Positions 55,386 to 63,490 of a stretch of 64,000 nucleotides of DNA are shown piece by piece (positions within the stretch are counted from its first letter, which is position 1; every line of letters begins with the position of its first letter). Source of the stretch: Symmachiella dynata (GTDB lineage Bacteria > Planctomycetota > Planctomycetia > Planctomycetales > Planctomycetaceae); the NCBI RefSeq assembly GCF_007747995.1, contig NZ_CP036276.1, positions 1,789,001-1,853,000 of the forward strand. The letters are read 5' to 3'. Made by a program: the position numbers and the translations under genes. The notes under the pieces are model-generated. The model did no database searches. It had not been told where the DNA came from and saw only the letters and a list, made by a program, of their open reading frames with translations.

Positions 55386-56240
55386 TCAGGCCGCAGCGGT
55401 GTCACCGCCGGCGAGCCGGTTCAGATAGATCTGTTGAATGTTGCAGCCGGTCAATGCGTCGTAATGCTGCAGCGCCAACGCCGCCATATCGTAGGAGCGA
55501 TAGACCTCGTGCAGGATCACCGCCAGATTGAGGAGTTTTTCCGCCGCCAATTCACCAAAGGACTCAAAACTTTTGACATAAACCGCATCGGCCCACAGCC
55601 ATTGTCCAAATCCGCGATACGGTTGATTGCTGAGCATCAACGGTTTAAACGCGCGACCCGCATGTCCTTCGAATTGGTGAAACAAAAATCCCTGCTCGCG
55701 CAAATGGCTATCAACATCGGCGAACAACGGCGCTTGTTTGTAGAGTGGCACGAAATGGACTTCGGTTTGCACCACGAGTGTATCTTTCAGCACGCGTGAC
55801 GCGCCGCGAAAAACATCCAGCTCCGCGCCATCGACATCGACCTTCAGCAGGTCCACGTCACCCACTTCGGAGATTTCATCCAACCGCCGCGTCTGCACCT
55901 GTGCGGTCTGCACGACCCTCATGTATTCTTCTAAGTGCTGGAAGTGGCCCAACAGCGGTAGATTGGGTTCGTACAACGACGAGGACATCGCTGCCTGGGT
56001 GATGTAAAACGGATGGACTTTGCCGTCGCCCACAAAATTCGGCAAATACGTCAAATGGTCCGCCGATTGTTGATTCAGCTTTTCGCATTCCTCTTCAATC
56101 GGTTCGAATCCCACCAGATGTGCTAAACCGCGATCGAGCAGCGACTGAAACGACGTATCGCCACCGACATCCATCGCACCGATATCGACGATGGAGATTT
56201 CCGAAAGCGCGTCGCCCAGTATGGACGTGATATCAAACAT
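55386..56240 (-). CDS. FkbM family methyltransferase
   Basis: 284 residues. The SAM-binding region is ISIVDIGAMDVGG, followed by LVGFEPIEEECEKL and, in the usual FkbM position, VDLLKVDVDGAELDVFRGA. This is the family that O-methylates sugars or small molecules. I chose the ATG at 56240 because the next upstream gene ends at 56270 and the SAM motif starts about 17 residues later; the frame back to 56438 overlaps that gene. It sits between the sulfotransferase and the TPR-glycosyltransferase, so methylation of a glycan made by the neighbour is plausible. Confidence 0.9.
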   Translation of the reverse strand: MFDITSILGDALSEISIVDIGAMDVGGDTSFQSLLDRGLAHLVGFEPIEEECEKLNQQSADHLTYLPNFVGDGKVHPFYITQAAMSSSLYEPNLPLLGHFQHLEEYMRVVQTAQVQTRRLDEISEVGDVDLLKVDVDGAELDVFRGASRVLKDTLVVQTEVHFVPLYKQAPLFADVDSHLREQGFLFHQFEGHAGRAFKPLMLSNQPYRGFGQWLWADAVYVKSFESFGELAAEKLLNLAVILHEVYRSYDMAALALQHYDALTGCNIQQIYLNRLAGGDTAAA

Positions 56241-56269
56241 GCTGCCACCGTTGAATTTGGACCGTTCAA

Positions 56270-57202
56270 TCAGGACTGTGTCTCTTGTTGAAACATCGAC
56301 GACATTTGTTCCGTTGTGGAGACGTGCGAGAGAAAATTCGGGGCGGCAATCGCTGCCGGCGCGCTTTGTGCGACTCCTTCGGGATGGGCAAATCCCAACA
56401 ACTCCAGCGACTTCCAATAGTCGGCGTTGGCTTCGCATTGTTGCAGCAGTTCGGATTCAAAATCCCGCCGAGGCAATTTTTTAATCGCCGTCTCGGCGCG
56501 GTTTTGGTTCATGTCGCCGGTGACCTTGGAGTACTTCACCCATTCGGTTTCGAAACTCGGATCGTATTGCAGATCTAAACGCTGGCACAGTTTTTGAATT
56601 TCGGTCGTCGGCGAATCGACAAGGTCGTCGTACCGCACAAATTCCATCTCGACACATTTTTCGGCGAAATGCCGATATCCGGTCAGATATTGTGCCAACG
56701 AGACATGGCCATCAATCACAGCCAGTCGTCGCAAACTGAGCCATTGATCAATCGGATGCCGCACACTGGCGGTATGCCGGATATCAAAGCGGTCTTGCAG
56801 TGCTTCGACGATCGACAATTTATACGTCGGAGCCGGAAACGGGGGATGCGCGGTGAAGTCGGCATGCGACCAGTCCCGCAACAACAAAGTTTGTCCCCGT
56901 GCGGCGCAGCGGTGGTGGACGAGCTCGATCAATGTGGCATAGTCCAACGACGTTTGCACGGTCAGCATTTCAGCTTCTTCGACGGTGAACAATTCATGCC
57001 ATTTGTAGGCTTGTAGGATCGGATGGAACTGGATGCAGGAACCGATTGTCGCGGGCGTGATTTCCCGATAGGGAACCGGACTGACTTCGCTGAGCAACGT
57101 CACCCCTTGCATGCTGCCCAAACAGCGGGAAATAATCGTCCCCCCACTGCGGGCCATATGATGCAGAATTCGGATGGTCGGCTTGGCGTTGGCAGATTCC
57201 AT
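56270..57202 (-). CDS. Sulfotransferase family protein
   Basis: 310 residues. The PAPS-binding 5'-PSB loop is HHMARSGGTIIS near residue 14-25, and the 3'-phosphate motif is ASVRHPIDQWLSLR. The fold therefore fits PAPS-dependent sulfotransferases acting on carbohydrates or proteins. I chose the ATG at 57202 because GGGAG lies about 9 nt upstream and the PSB loop follows at once; the frame to 57334 adds only basic residues. It is the first gene of a three-gene minus-strand group with FkbM and the TPR-glycosyltransferase, 29 bp from the former. No PAPS synthesis gene is in the window. Confidence 0.88.
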   Translation of the reverse strand: MESANAKPTIRILHHMARSGGTIISRCLGSMQGVTLLSEVSPVPYREITPATIGSCIQFHPILQAYKWHELFTVEEAEMLTVQTSLDYATLIELVHHRCAARGQTLLLRDWSHADFTAHPPFPAPTYKLSIVEALQDRFDIRHTASVRHPIDQWLSLRRLAVIDGHVSLAQYLTGYRHFAEKCVEMEFVRYDDLVDSPTTEIQKLCQRLDLQYDPSFETEWVKYSKVTGDMNQNRAETAIKKLPRRDFESELLQQCEANADYWKSLELLGFAHPEGVAQSAPAAIAAPNFLSHVSTTEQMSSMFQQETQS

Positions 57203-57974
57203 GTCCAGATACTCCCGAAGCCTCAGTGAAGAGGCGAGATGTAAGGCACTATTTTTCAACAGGTTATGACAAAATGAGTTCCTGCGGTGCCGGCGCACGG
57301 TTTTCCAGCCGCGCGATCGGTCAAATCGATACAATCAGTATCGGCTCGCCAAAGCCCCTAACTGAGCATCCAGGTCACAAAACCAGAGATTTTGAGGCAC
57401 CCCGACAATTGTGCCGCCCCTTCAGGGCGAATTTGGGGTGCGATCAACCTATCCCAGGGCGTCGCTGCGCTCTGCCCTGGGCTGGCATGTCAATGCCCCT
57501 ATAGGGCGAATTCGTTGGGGCGAATTTGCTAGCCCCAACGGGGCCACACATGTCAGCCCAGGGCAATGGCGCGTGAGCGGAGCGAACGCCCCGCCGCCCT
57601 GGGTTGGGAGGGCGGTAAGGCGAATTCGCCCTGAAAGGGCGGCACAAATCTCAATTCGCCATTGCCGCGCTGCCGTTCATCGAATACCGCCGCAAACACA
57701 CCTTCAAATCCCGAATACGTGCCGTTCTCCCCTTATCCCGGGACAGCGCGGCAAAATCGCCGTAAGTTGCTCCCCTTGACTGGCTTGGACCACGCATCTA
57801 TACTCGCGCGTCCAACGCTGCGACAAACTCTTAAGCCGCAAAAAACGCGGAAAAGTGGCGGAACGGGGTCGCTCACCACATGGAGCACACCGGCCGACCG
57901 CATTTCTTTGTCGAGCGATCAAATTTCCACCAACCGCCCATGACGGCTGCCTGTGACAGTCTGAATAAACCATC
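57203..57974. other. Divergent intergenic region with a large palindromic element
   Basis: 772 bp between the sulfotransferase operon and the TPR-like protein. The main content is the nested palindrome at 57409-57647 listed separately. Promoters for both divergent units are expected on either side. Short frames inside it are products of the repeat. Confidence 0.5.
57409..57647. repeat. 240-bp nested palindromic repeat cluster
   Basis: The outer 25-bp arms at 57409-57433 and 57623-57647 are inverted copies with one mismatch. Inside are CCCAGGGC/GCCCTGGG hairpins at 57453-57481 and 57557-57603. An inner inverted pair lies at 57479-57490 and 57548-57559 (one mismatch), and small hairpins around GCCCCTATAGGGC and CGTTGGGG/CCCCAACG sit at the centre. 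It has the appearance of a composite REP/BIME-like element and is the largest structured non-coding sequence here. Confidence 0.8.
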
Positions 57975-58970
57975 ATGAAAAGCGAACACCGCCACGAGTT
58001 GCAGACCAATGATCTCAGCAAGCTGACGCAGAAAGGCGTCCGGTTTGTCGAAGAACATGCAATGAAAATCACGGTCGTCATTTGTGCGATCACGGTCGCA
58101 ATTGCCGGTTATCGAATTTATGCGACCCAAGCCGCCTCGACGAGCGCAAATGCTTGGTACGACTTCTCCACAGCGCGTTCGCCCGACGACTTCGCCACGA
58201 TTGCTGAGAACGACCGTGTCAAAGGGACCGTCGCCGCCGACTGGGCAATCTTGTTGGGAGCCGAAGGACGCTTGTCACGGGCCATTCAAGGAATGTTCAC
58301 CGACCGTGCGAATGCGGTTACCGAATTGACTGCGGCCCGCGACAACTTTCAAAAACTGGTCGACAATCGCGATAAAATGATCAAACAACGCGCCATTTTT
58401 GGCTTGGGCCGCGCGGAAGAATCACTGGGAAATCTGGAAGCCGCACGCGCCGCGTACAGCGAACTGGGCGGCGACGAATTCAAAGATTCCGTCTACCACA
58501 AAATGTCACAAGAACGCGCCGAGTACTTGGCCAAATCTGGCCCGCAGGCGTTTTATGCGTGGTTCGAAAAACAGAATCCCAAACCGGCCGAACCTCCCAA
58601 ACCGGATAGCGGATCAGGGCAGCCAGGTGGCAGTATTCTCGATTCCGGTGAGCTACCCTTTGGCGGCGGACCGAATAGTCTGGAGAACCCATTACGGGGG
58701 TTGCCGAACCTGGACGACTCTGACAATGAAGGTCCCGCGGACACGGATGCGAAACCGGACGCGGAAGCCAAGCCGGACGCGGAAGCCAAGCCGGACGCGG
58801 AAGCTAAACCGGACACGACGGCTGATGATGCCGCTGACAAACCGGATGCCCCGGCCGACGACGCTACTGAAGCGCCTGCCGAGCCCGCTGAAACTCCGGC
58901 CAAACCCAGCGAATCCACGACCGAGGCTGACACGGACGGCGCCGCCGACAATACCGACGACGCAAAATGA
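57975..58970 (+). CDS. Single-span membrane protein with TPR-like domain and acidic low-complexity tail
   Basis: 331 residues. A single transmembrane helix (MKITVVICAITVAIAGYRI) lies near residues 30-48, after a short basic cytoplasmic start. A helical, TPR-like domain follows at about 60-190 (RAIFGLGRAEESLGNLEAAR), reminiscent of YfgM-type proteins that bind the periplasmic side of the translocon; that link is only a resemblance. The C-terminal 110 residues are rich in Pro, Ala, Asp and Glu, with DAEAKP repeated three times. Its stop overlaps the start of the RluA-type gene by 4 bp (ATGA), so the two are translationally coupled. Confidence 0.8.
   Translation: MKSEHRHELQTNDLSKLTQKGVRFVEEHAMKITVVICAITVAIAGYRIYATQAASTSANAWYDFSTARSPDDFATIAENDRVKGTVAADWAILLGAEGRLSRAIQGMFTDRANAVTELTAARDNFQKLVDNRDKMIKQRAIFGLGRAEESLGNLEAARAAYSELGGDEFKDSVYHKMSQERAEYLAKSGPQAFYAWFEKQNPKPAEPPKPDSGSGQPGGSILDSGELPFGGGPNSLENPLRGLPNLDDSDNEGPADTDAKPDAEAKPDAEAKPDAEAKPDTTADDAADKPDAPADDATEAPAEPAETPAKPSESTTEADTDGAADNTDDAK
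58749..58814 (+). repeat. 18-bp tandem repeat encoding DAEAKP
   Basis: Unit GCGGAAGCCAAGCCGGAC is present as three consecutive copies (58761-58778, 58779-58796, and 58797-58814 with two changes), with a partial copy before it at 58749-58760. It lies within the acidic tail of the membrane protein and could vary in number between strains through slippage. Confidence 0.9.
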
Positions 58971-60007
58971 ATGTCCCCGAATCGCCTGAGCCGATTTCTC
59001 TGGCCGTGGAAGACCGCGCGCATGGTTGGCGGCTCGATCACTATCTGACCCGGCTGTATCCCAACTTTAGCCGCTCCGCATTCCAAAAATCGATCTCCGC
59101 CGGAACGATCTTGGTCAATGGTCTGGAAGCCAAACCAGCCCATCGTTTGCGGGTCAATGACATTCTGTCGGTCCAACTGCCAACAGTGACCGACGGCGGA
59201 ATCCCGGCTGAGAACATCCCGCTCTCGATCATTCACGAAGACGACTCGCTGGTTGTCATCAACAAACAGGCCGGCATGATTGTGCACCCCGGCCGCGGCA
59301 ATCCGCACGGGACGTTGGCAGCGGCGCTGCAATATCATTTTGATTCGCTGAGCGATGTCGCCGGCCGTTTTCGTCCCGGAATTGTGCATCGCTTGGACCG
59401 GGACACCAGCGGGTTGTTGGTGGTGGCGAAGGACAATCAGGTCCATAATCGTTTGAGCAGCCAGTTTGAACGCCGCGAAGTGAAAAAAGTGTATCACGCG
59501 ATCGTGTGGGGCGAAGTCGAACTCGATAGCGACTATATTGAGACCCACGTGCGGGTACATTCCAAGAATCGTGAGAAAATGACGATCTGCCCGCCCGGCG
59601 GCGAAGCGCGCGAGGCGGTGACGTTTTACGAGGTCATTGAGCGTTTTCGCGGCTTTACGCATGTGCGATTGCACCCCCGCACGGGACGCACGCACCAATT
59701 GCGAGTGCACATGCAATACCTGGGACATTCGCTTGTCGCCGACCGTCTCTACGGCGGACATGCCAAGTTGGACCTGGAACGGCTCGTTACAGGTGAGAAA
59801 TTTGCCGCAGCCGGTTACACTAGTGAACATGCCGATGATGAAACTTCCAGCGGGCGGCGTGCCTCGCTCATCAGCCGGCAGGCATTGCATGCCCGGCGGT
59901 TGTCATTCACACATCCAGCCGACGGACAATGGTGCGAGTTTGAAGCTCCATTGCCCAGCGACATGCAAGCCTTGTTGAACGCCCTTCACGAACATAGAGC
60001 GAAATAG
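58967..60007 (+). CDS. RluA-family 23S rRNA pseudouridine synthase
   Basis: 346 residues. An S4 RNA-binding domain at about 20-80 (WRLDHYLTRLYPNFSRSAFQ, then VNGLEAKPAHRLRVND) is followed by the pseudouridine synthase domain. Its catalytic Asp is Asp144 in GIVHRLDRDTSGLLVVAK, and RLHPRTGRTHQLRVHM is also diagnostic. The domain layout matches RluD, which modifies 23S rRNA at helix 69, though RluA-family members of other target specificity look alike. An insertion of about 35 residues near 270-305 (LERLVTGEKFAAAGY onward) is longer than usual. The ATG overlaps the stop of the preceding gene (ATGA), and the FAH gene starts 2 bp after its stop, so the three form an operon. Confidence 0.93.
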   Translation: MNVPESPEPISLAVEDRAHGWRLDHYLTRLYPNFSRSAFQKSISAGTILVNGLEAKPAHRLRVNDILSVQLPTVTDGGIPAENIPLSIIHEDDSLVVINKQAGMIVHPGRGNPHGTLAAALQYHFDSLSDVAGRFRPGIVHRLDRDTSGLLVVAKDNQVHNRLSSQFERREVKKVYHAIVWGEVELDSDYIETHVRVHSKNREKMTICPPGGEAREAVTFYEVIERFRGFTHVRLHPRTGRTHQLRVHMQYLGHSLVADRLYGGHAKLDLERLVTGEKFAAAGYTSEHADDETSSGRRASLISRQALHARRLSFTHPADGQWCEFEAPLPSDMQALLNALHEHRAK

Positions 60008-60009
60008 CG

Positions 60010-60873
60010 ATGCGAGTGGCAACGATTCAACTGGCCGACCAATCGACTCATCTGGCCTTGATTGAAGAGAAACGCGTGCGGATGTTGGACCTGATGCAGG
60101 TCGACAATTGTCACAATCTCGCCGATTTGCTGCATAGCCCCGATCCAATCGGGCTGGCCAAATATCTCATCGACCAAAAAGCAGCTCCGATTGGAATCGA
60201 AGAGGTCAACTTTCGCGCACCTGTCGATCGCCAAGAAATCTGGGCCGCCGGTGTGACCTACAAACGCAGCCAAGTCGCACGGATGGAAGAATCGGATACG
60301 GCTGCGTCTCACTACGACCGCGTCTACACCGCCGATCGACCGGAGTTATTTTTCAAAGCCACCCCCAGCCGCGTCTCCGGACCGGGCGAACCAGTCCGCG
60401 TTCGCTTTGATAGCGGATGGTCCGTCCCCGAACCTGAGTTGGCGCTGATGGTCTCGCCGGAAAAGAAACTCGTCGGTTTGACAATCGGCAACGACATGTC
60501 CGCCCGGGACATTGAAGGCGAAAACCCGCTCTACCTGCCCCAGGCAAAATTCTACAACCAATGCTGCGGCTTGGGACCATGTGTCCTGATCCCGGAAGAA
60601 CCAATCGACCGCGCCGGCACTAGTATTGTCCTGTCGATCAAACGAGGCGGCAACGAAGTCTTCTCTGGCGAGACCAACGTCGATCAAATGGCCCGCAGCT
60701 TCGAAGATCTCATCAGTTGGCTGGGAAAAGAAAACGACTTCCCCCACGGCGCGATCCTGCTCACCGGCACCGGCATCGTCCCGCCGGATGAATTCACATT
60801 AGAGCATGGTGACGAAGTCGCAATCACCATCACCGGCATCGGCACGCTCGTCAATCCGGTCGTGAAGGACTGA
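60010..60873 (+). CDS. Fumarylacetoacetate hydrolase family protein
   Basis: 287 residues. The FAH domain starts near residue 75 (EIWAAGVTYKRSQVAR). Metal-binding acidic residues are in SVPEPELALMVSP, and GNDMSARDIEGENPLYLPQAKFY is the family signature. A short N-terminal domain precedes it. The pattern resembles 2-keto-3-deoxy sugar acid dehydratases/hydrolases of the FAH superfamily (for example the 2-keto-3-deoxy-D-arabinonate dehydratase type) more than true fumarylacetoacetase, but the reaction cannot be fixed from sequence. It follows the pseudouridine synthase gene by 2 bp and is probably cotranscribed. Confidence 0.88.
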   Translation: MRVATIQLADQSTHLALIEEKRVRMLDLMQVDNCHNLADLLHSPDPIGLAKYLIDQKAAPIGIEEVNFRAPVDRQEIWAAGVTYKRSQVARMEESDTAASHYDRVYTADRPELFFKATPSRVSGPGEPVRVRFDSGWSVPEPELALMVSPEKKLVGLTIGNDMSARDIEGENPLYLPQAKFYNQCCGLGPCVLIPEEPIDRAGTSIVLSIKRGGNEVFSGETNVDQMARSFEDLISWLGKENDFPHGAILLTGTGIVPPDEFTLEHGDEVAITITGIGTLVNPVVKD

Positions 60874-60910
60874 TCAGCAACGTCACCGTCCCCACGCTCC
60901 TACCCCCCTC

Positions 60911-61054
60911 GTTCCCAAACTCCGTTTGGGAACGCCCCCCAGCGAAGCTCTGCTTCGCACGCCCCACACTCAACAAACATCAACACGTCTTGTTGACACG
61001 CTCCATCGAAGCAGAGCTTCGAGAAAGTGGGTTCCCAAGCAGAGTTTGGGAACC
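60911..61054. repeat. Nested palindromic repeat cluster between convergent genes
   Basis: Hairpin GTTCCCAAAC/GTTTGGGAAC at 60911-60933 and hairpin GCGAAGC/GCTTCGC at 60942-60958 are mirrored by TCGAAGC/GCTTCGA at 61006-61022 and GGTTCCCAA/TTTGGGAACC at 61030-61054. TCAACAA/TTGTTGA at 60970-60996 is at the centre. The whole is one symmetrical, nested element of the REP/BIME kind. It lies between the FAH and oxidoreductase genes, where it may also end transcription from both sides. Confidence 0.85.
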
Positions 61055-61082
61055 AGTGGACCTGTGCACGGTCGAAGCATAC

Positions 61083-62384
61083 CTAAGCACCCGCCGGCGC
61101 ACCCCAGTGGTCGCGGTAGGAGCGGGACACCAGCGCGTTCGCTTCGTCGTCGTTGATGAACGTTTCTTGCTCCGGATCGAATTCCAGCGAACGGCCTAGA
61201 CGCGTTGCGATGTTGCCCAGATGGCATAGTGACGAACTGAGGTGGCCGTGCTGAATATCACCATTCGGGCGACGTTCGTTACGCACGCTGTCGAGAAAGT
61301 TGGCGACATGTTTCTCGGCATTTTGCGGTTCAGGCATTACCGCAACTTCGGTGCGGCGATTGCGCTCACCCAGGACCTGGATTTTACCGCGGCGGCTGAG
61401 AAACAGTTGCCCATCGGTCCCGTAAAACTCAGCGCCACTATCGACGTTGTGCGGATAGTTGGTGGACCACAACCGTTGTTCATAGATGAACATCCGCCGG
61501 TTGCCCGGCTTGCCGTCGCCGGGATATTCGAAGGTGACTTGTTGCGTATCGGGAAATTGCTGATCGTCGTCAAAGAAATATTTCCCACCCACGGCTGTGA
61601 CTTTCGAGGGGTGCGTCGTGACGCCCAGTCCCCAGCGCGCATAATCAATATCGTGCACGCCATCGTTCCCCATGTCGCCCGTGCCAAAGTCGTACCACCA
61701 ATGCCAACCATCATGAACGCGGTTCTCCTGGTAGGGAACCATCGCTGCCGGGCCGACCCAATTGTCGTAGTCCAGTCCGTCGGGCGCCTCACTCGGTTTA
61801 CCATGACCAATGGATTTGCGCTTTTGAATATTCCAGGCTTTAACCACCAGCACATCGCCGATAATCCCCTCACGCAATTTTTGCACCGCCTCGATCATCA
61901 TGTCGGTGCTGCGGACCTGTGTGCCATGTTGCACAATCCGTTTGTTACGTCGTGCCGCATCGACCAATAAGCGGCCTTCGCGGATATTGTGCGAGCACGG
62001 TTTTTCGACATACACATGCTTGCCCGCTTCGCAGGCTAAAATCGCCGCCGGCGCATGCCAATGGTCGGGCGTGGCCACAATCACGGCGTCGACAGCTTTG
62101 TCGTCCAGCACCCGCCGCATATCATTGACCGCTTGAGGAGTCTTGCCGGAGATCTCGCGTCCCCCGCGAGCGAGCCGGTCCTGGTCGACGTCGCAAAGAT
62201 AGGTGACCTCCACGTTTTTTTCGTTGGCGAACAGGCCGGAAAGATACGTTCCCCGCCCCCCGCAGCCAATGAGTCCCACGGTCACCTTGTCCGCCGCGCT
62301 GGCGGCTCGTGCCGGCATGGCCATGGCTCCCAGGCCGGTTAGTACGGAGCCTTGTAGAAACGTGCGACGATTCGTAGTCGGCAT
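61083..62384 (-). CDS. Gfo/Idh/MocA family oxidoreductase, Tat-exported
   Basis: 433 residues. The leader NRRTFLQGSVLTGLGAMAM is a twin-arginine signal, as in many planctomycete members of this family. The Rossmann fold begins VTVGLIGCGGRGTYLS, followed by VTYLCDVD, VIVATPDHWHAP and HVYVEKPCSHNI, with the conserved EKP motif. The C-terminal domain has GTGDMGNDGVHDIDYARWGL. Members use tightly bound NAD(P) to oxidise or epimerise sugars or inositols; the substrate here is unknown. It is convergent with the FAH gene across the palindromic cluster and divergent from the rhomboid gene. Confidence 0.92.
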   Translation of the reverse strand: MPTTNRRTFLQGSVLTGLGAMAMPARAASAADKVTVGLIGCGGRGTYLSGLFANEKNVEVTYLCDVDQDRLARGGREISGKTPQAVNDMRRVLDDKAVDAVIVATPDHWHAPAAILACEAGKHVYVEKPCSHNIREGRLLVDAARRNKRIVQHGTQVRSTDMMIEAVQKLREGIIGDVLVVKAWNIQKRKSIGHGKPSEAPDGLDYDNWVGPAAMVPYQENRVHDGWHWWYDFGTGDMGNDGVHDIDYARWGLGVTTHPSKVTAVGGKYFFDDDQQFPDTQQVTFEYPGDGKPGNRRMFIYEQRLWSTNYPHNVDSGAEFYGTDGQLFLSRRGKIQVLGERNRRTEVAVMPEPQNAEKHVANFLDSVRNERRPNGDIQHGHLSSSLCHLGNIATRLGRSLEFDPEQETFINDDEANALVSRSYRDHWGAPAGA

Positions 62385-62605
62385 CTTTGGGCCTCCCTGT
62401 GTGGAACGACTGAGTCGGCATGATCATCTGCAATCCGTATTATGCATCATTGTGCCAGCAGAATCCGTGGTTTGCCATGTCAAAAGCTGCCGATCAGTAA
62501 ACAGACGGGTTTCGTCTCAACGCGGCAGTGCGTATAATTCGATTCCGCGTCAGGCAGGGTGCCCGCCTCGCACGCCAACAACTTCCCCAACGTGTAAGAA
62601 ATCAA

Positions 62606-63490
62606 ATGGGATTTGAAAACAGAGACTACGCCCGCAGCGGCAACAGCGGTGGCTATGGCGGCGGCTATGGCAATTCCGGTGGCAATTGGGCGATCAATTA
62701 CCTGTTGGTCGCCAACATCGCCATTTTCCTGCTGCAGCAGCTTTCTCGCCAGCCAGGAATGGGCGCTGGTAATGACCCGGTATCGAATTATCTCAGTTTG
62801 AGTCTCCATTCCCTGGAGCAATTCCAAATCTGGCGATTGGTCACCTACGGTTTTTGCCACGGCAGCTTTATGCACATTTTTTTCAACATGTACGTGCTGT
62901 GGATGTTTGGCCGCATTGTTGAACCGATTTACGGCTCCAAGGAATTTCTGGCATTTTACCTGACTGGCATAGTTGTCAGCGGACTATGCCACGTCGGGAT
63001 TCAACTCGTTGACGGAAACATCGCCGGTGTGATTGGGGCATCGGGCGGCGTGAATGCGGTCGTCTTTTTGTGTGCCATGCTTTATCCACGGATGACGATC
63101 CTGTTTATGTTCGTGATCCCCATCGAGTTTCGATTCTTGGCCGTGGGTTACGCACTCATCGATCTGTTCGGCGTCATCAGCCCTGGTGATTCGGTGATCG
63201 CCCACGCGGCCCACTTGGGGGGAGCGGCATTTGGTGTCGCCTACAAATACTTTGGCTGGCGGATCATGCCGCTGCTCAGTTTTGGCAATTGGAAAATGCC
63301 AAAGCGCCGTCCCAAGCCCAATCCCGAGATCCGCCCCTATCGCCCGCCGGAACCGCCCGCGTCACAAAATCTCGATAGCCGCGTGGATGAGATTTTGATC
63401 AAAATTCAGGAGCAGGGCGAAGCTAGCCTGACTGATGAGGAACGCAAAATCCTCACCGATGCCAGCAAGAAATACAAAAACCGCCCCTAG
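62606..63490 (+). CDS. Rhomboid family intramembrane serine protease
   Basis: 294 residues, about six transmembrane helices. The catalytic Ser146 is in VIGASGG and the catalytic His203 in HAAHLGG; HIFFNMYVLWMFG supplies the conserved oxyanion-side Asn. An unusual Gly/Tyr/Ser-rich N-terminal tail (residues 11-27) precedes the first helix. A charged C-terminal tail of about 65 residues ends in a DEILIKIQEQGEASLTDEE-type segment common in planctomycete and bacteroidete rhomboids. I chose the ATG at 62606 because it starts the Gly-rich tail next to the membrane domain; the frame from 62528 would add a basic stretch. No substrate gene is evident nearby. Confidence 0.92.
   Translation: MGFENRDYARSGNSGGYGGGYGNSGGNWAINYLLVANIAIFLLQQLSRQPGMGAGNDPVSNYLSLSLHSLEQFQIWRLVTYGFCHGSFMHIFFNMYVLWMFGRIVEPIYGSKEFLAFYLTGIVVSGLCHVGIQLVDGNIAGVIGASGGVNAVVFLCAMLYPRMTILFMFVIPIEFRFLAVGYALIDLFGVISPGDSVIAHAAHLGGAAFGVAYKYFGWRIMPLLSFGNWKMPKRRPKPNPEIRPYRPPEPPASQNLDSRVDEILIKIQEQGEASLTDEERKILTDASKKYKNRP

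Noticed and set aside
58553-59890. 445-codon minus-strand open frame
   Set aside because: It lies opposite the pseudouridine synthase and membrane protein, both well supported; the translation has no domain and mirrors GC-rich codon use of the true genes.
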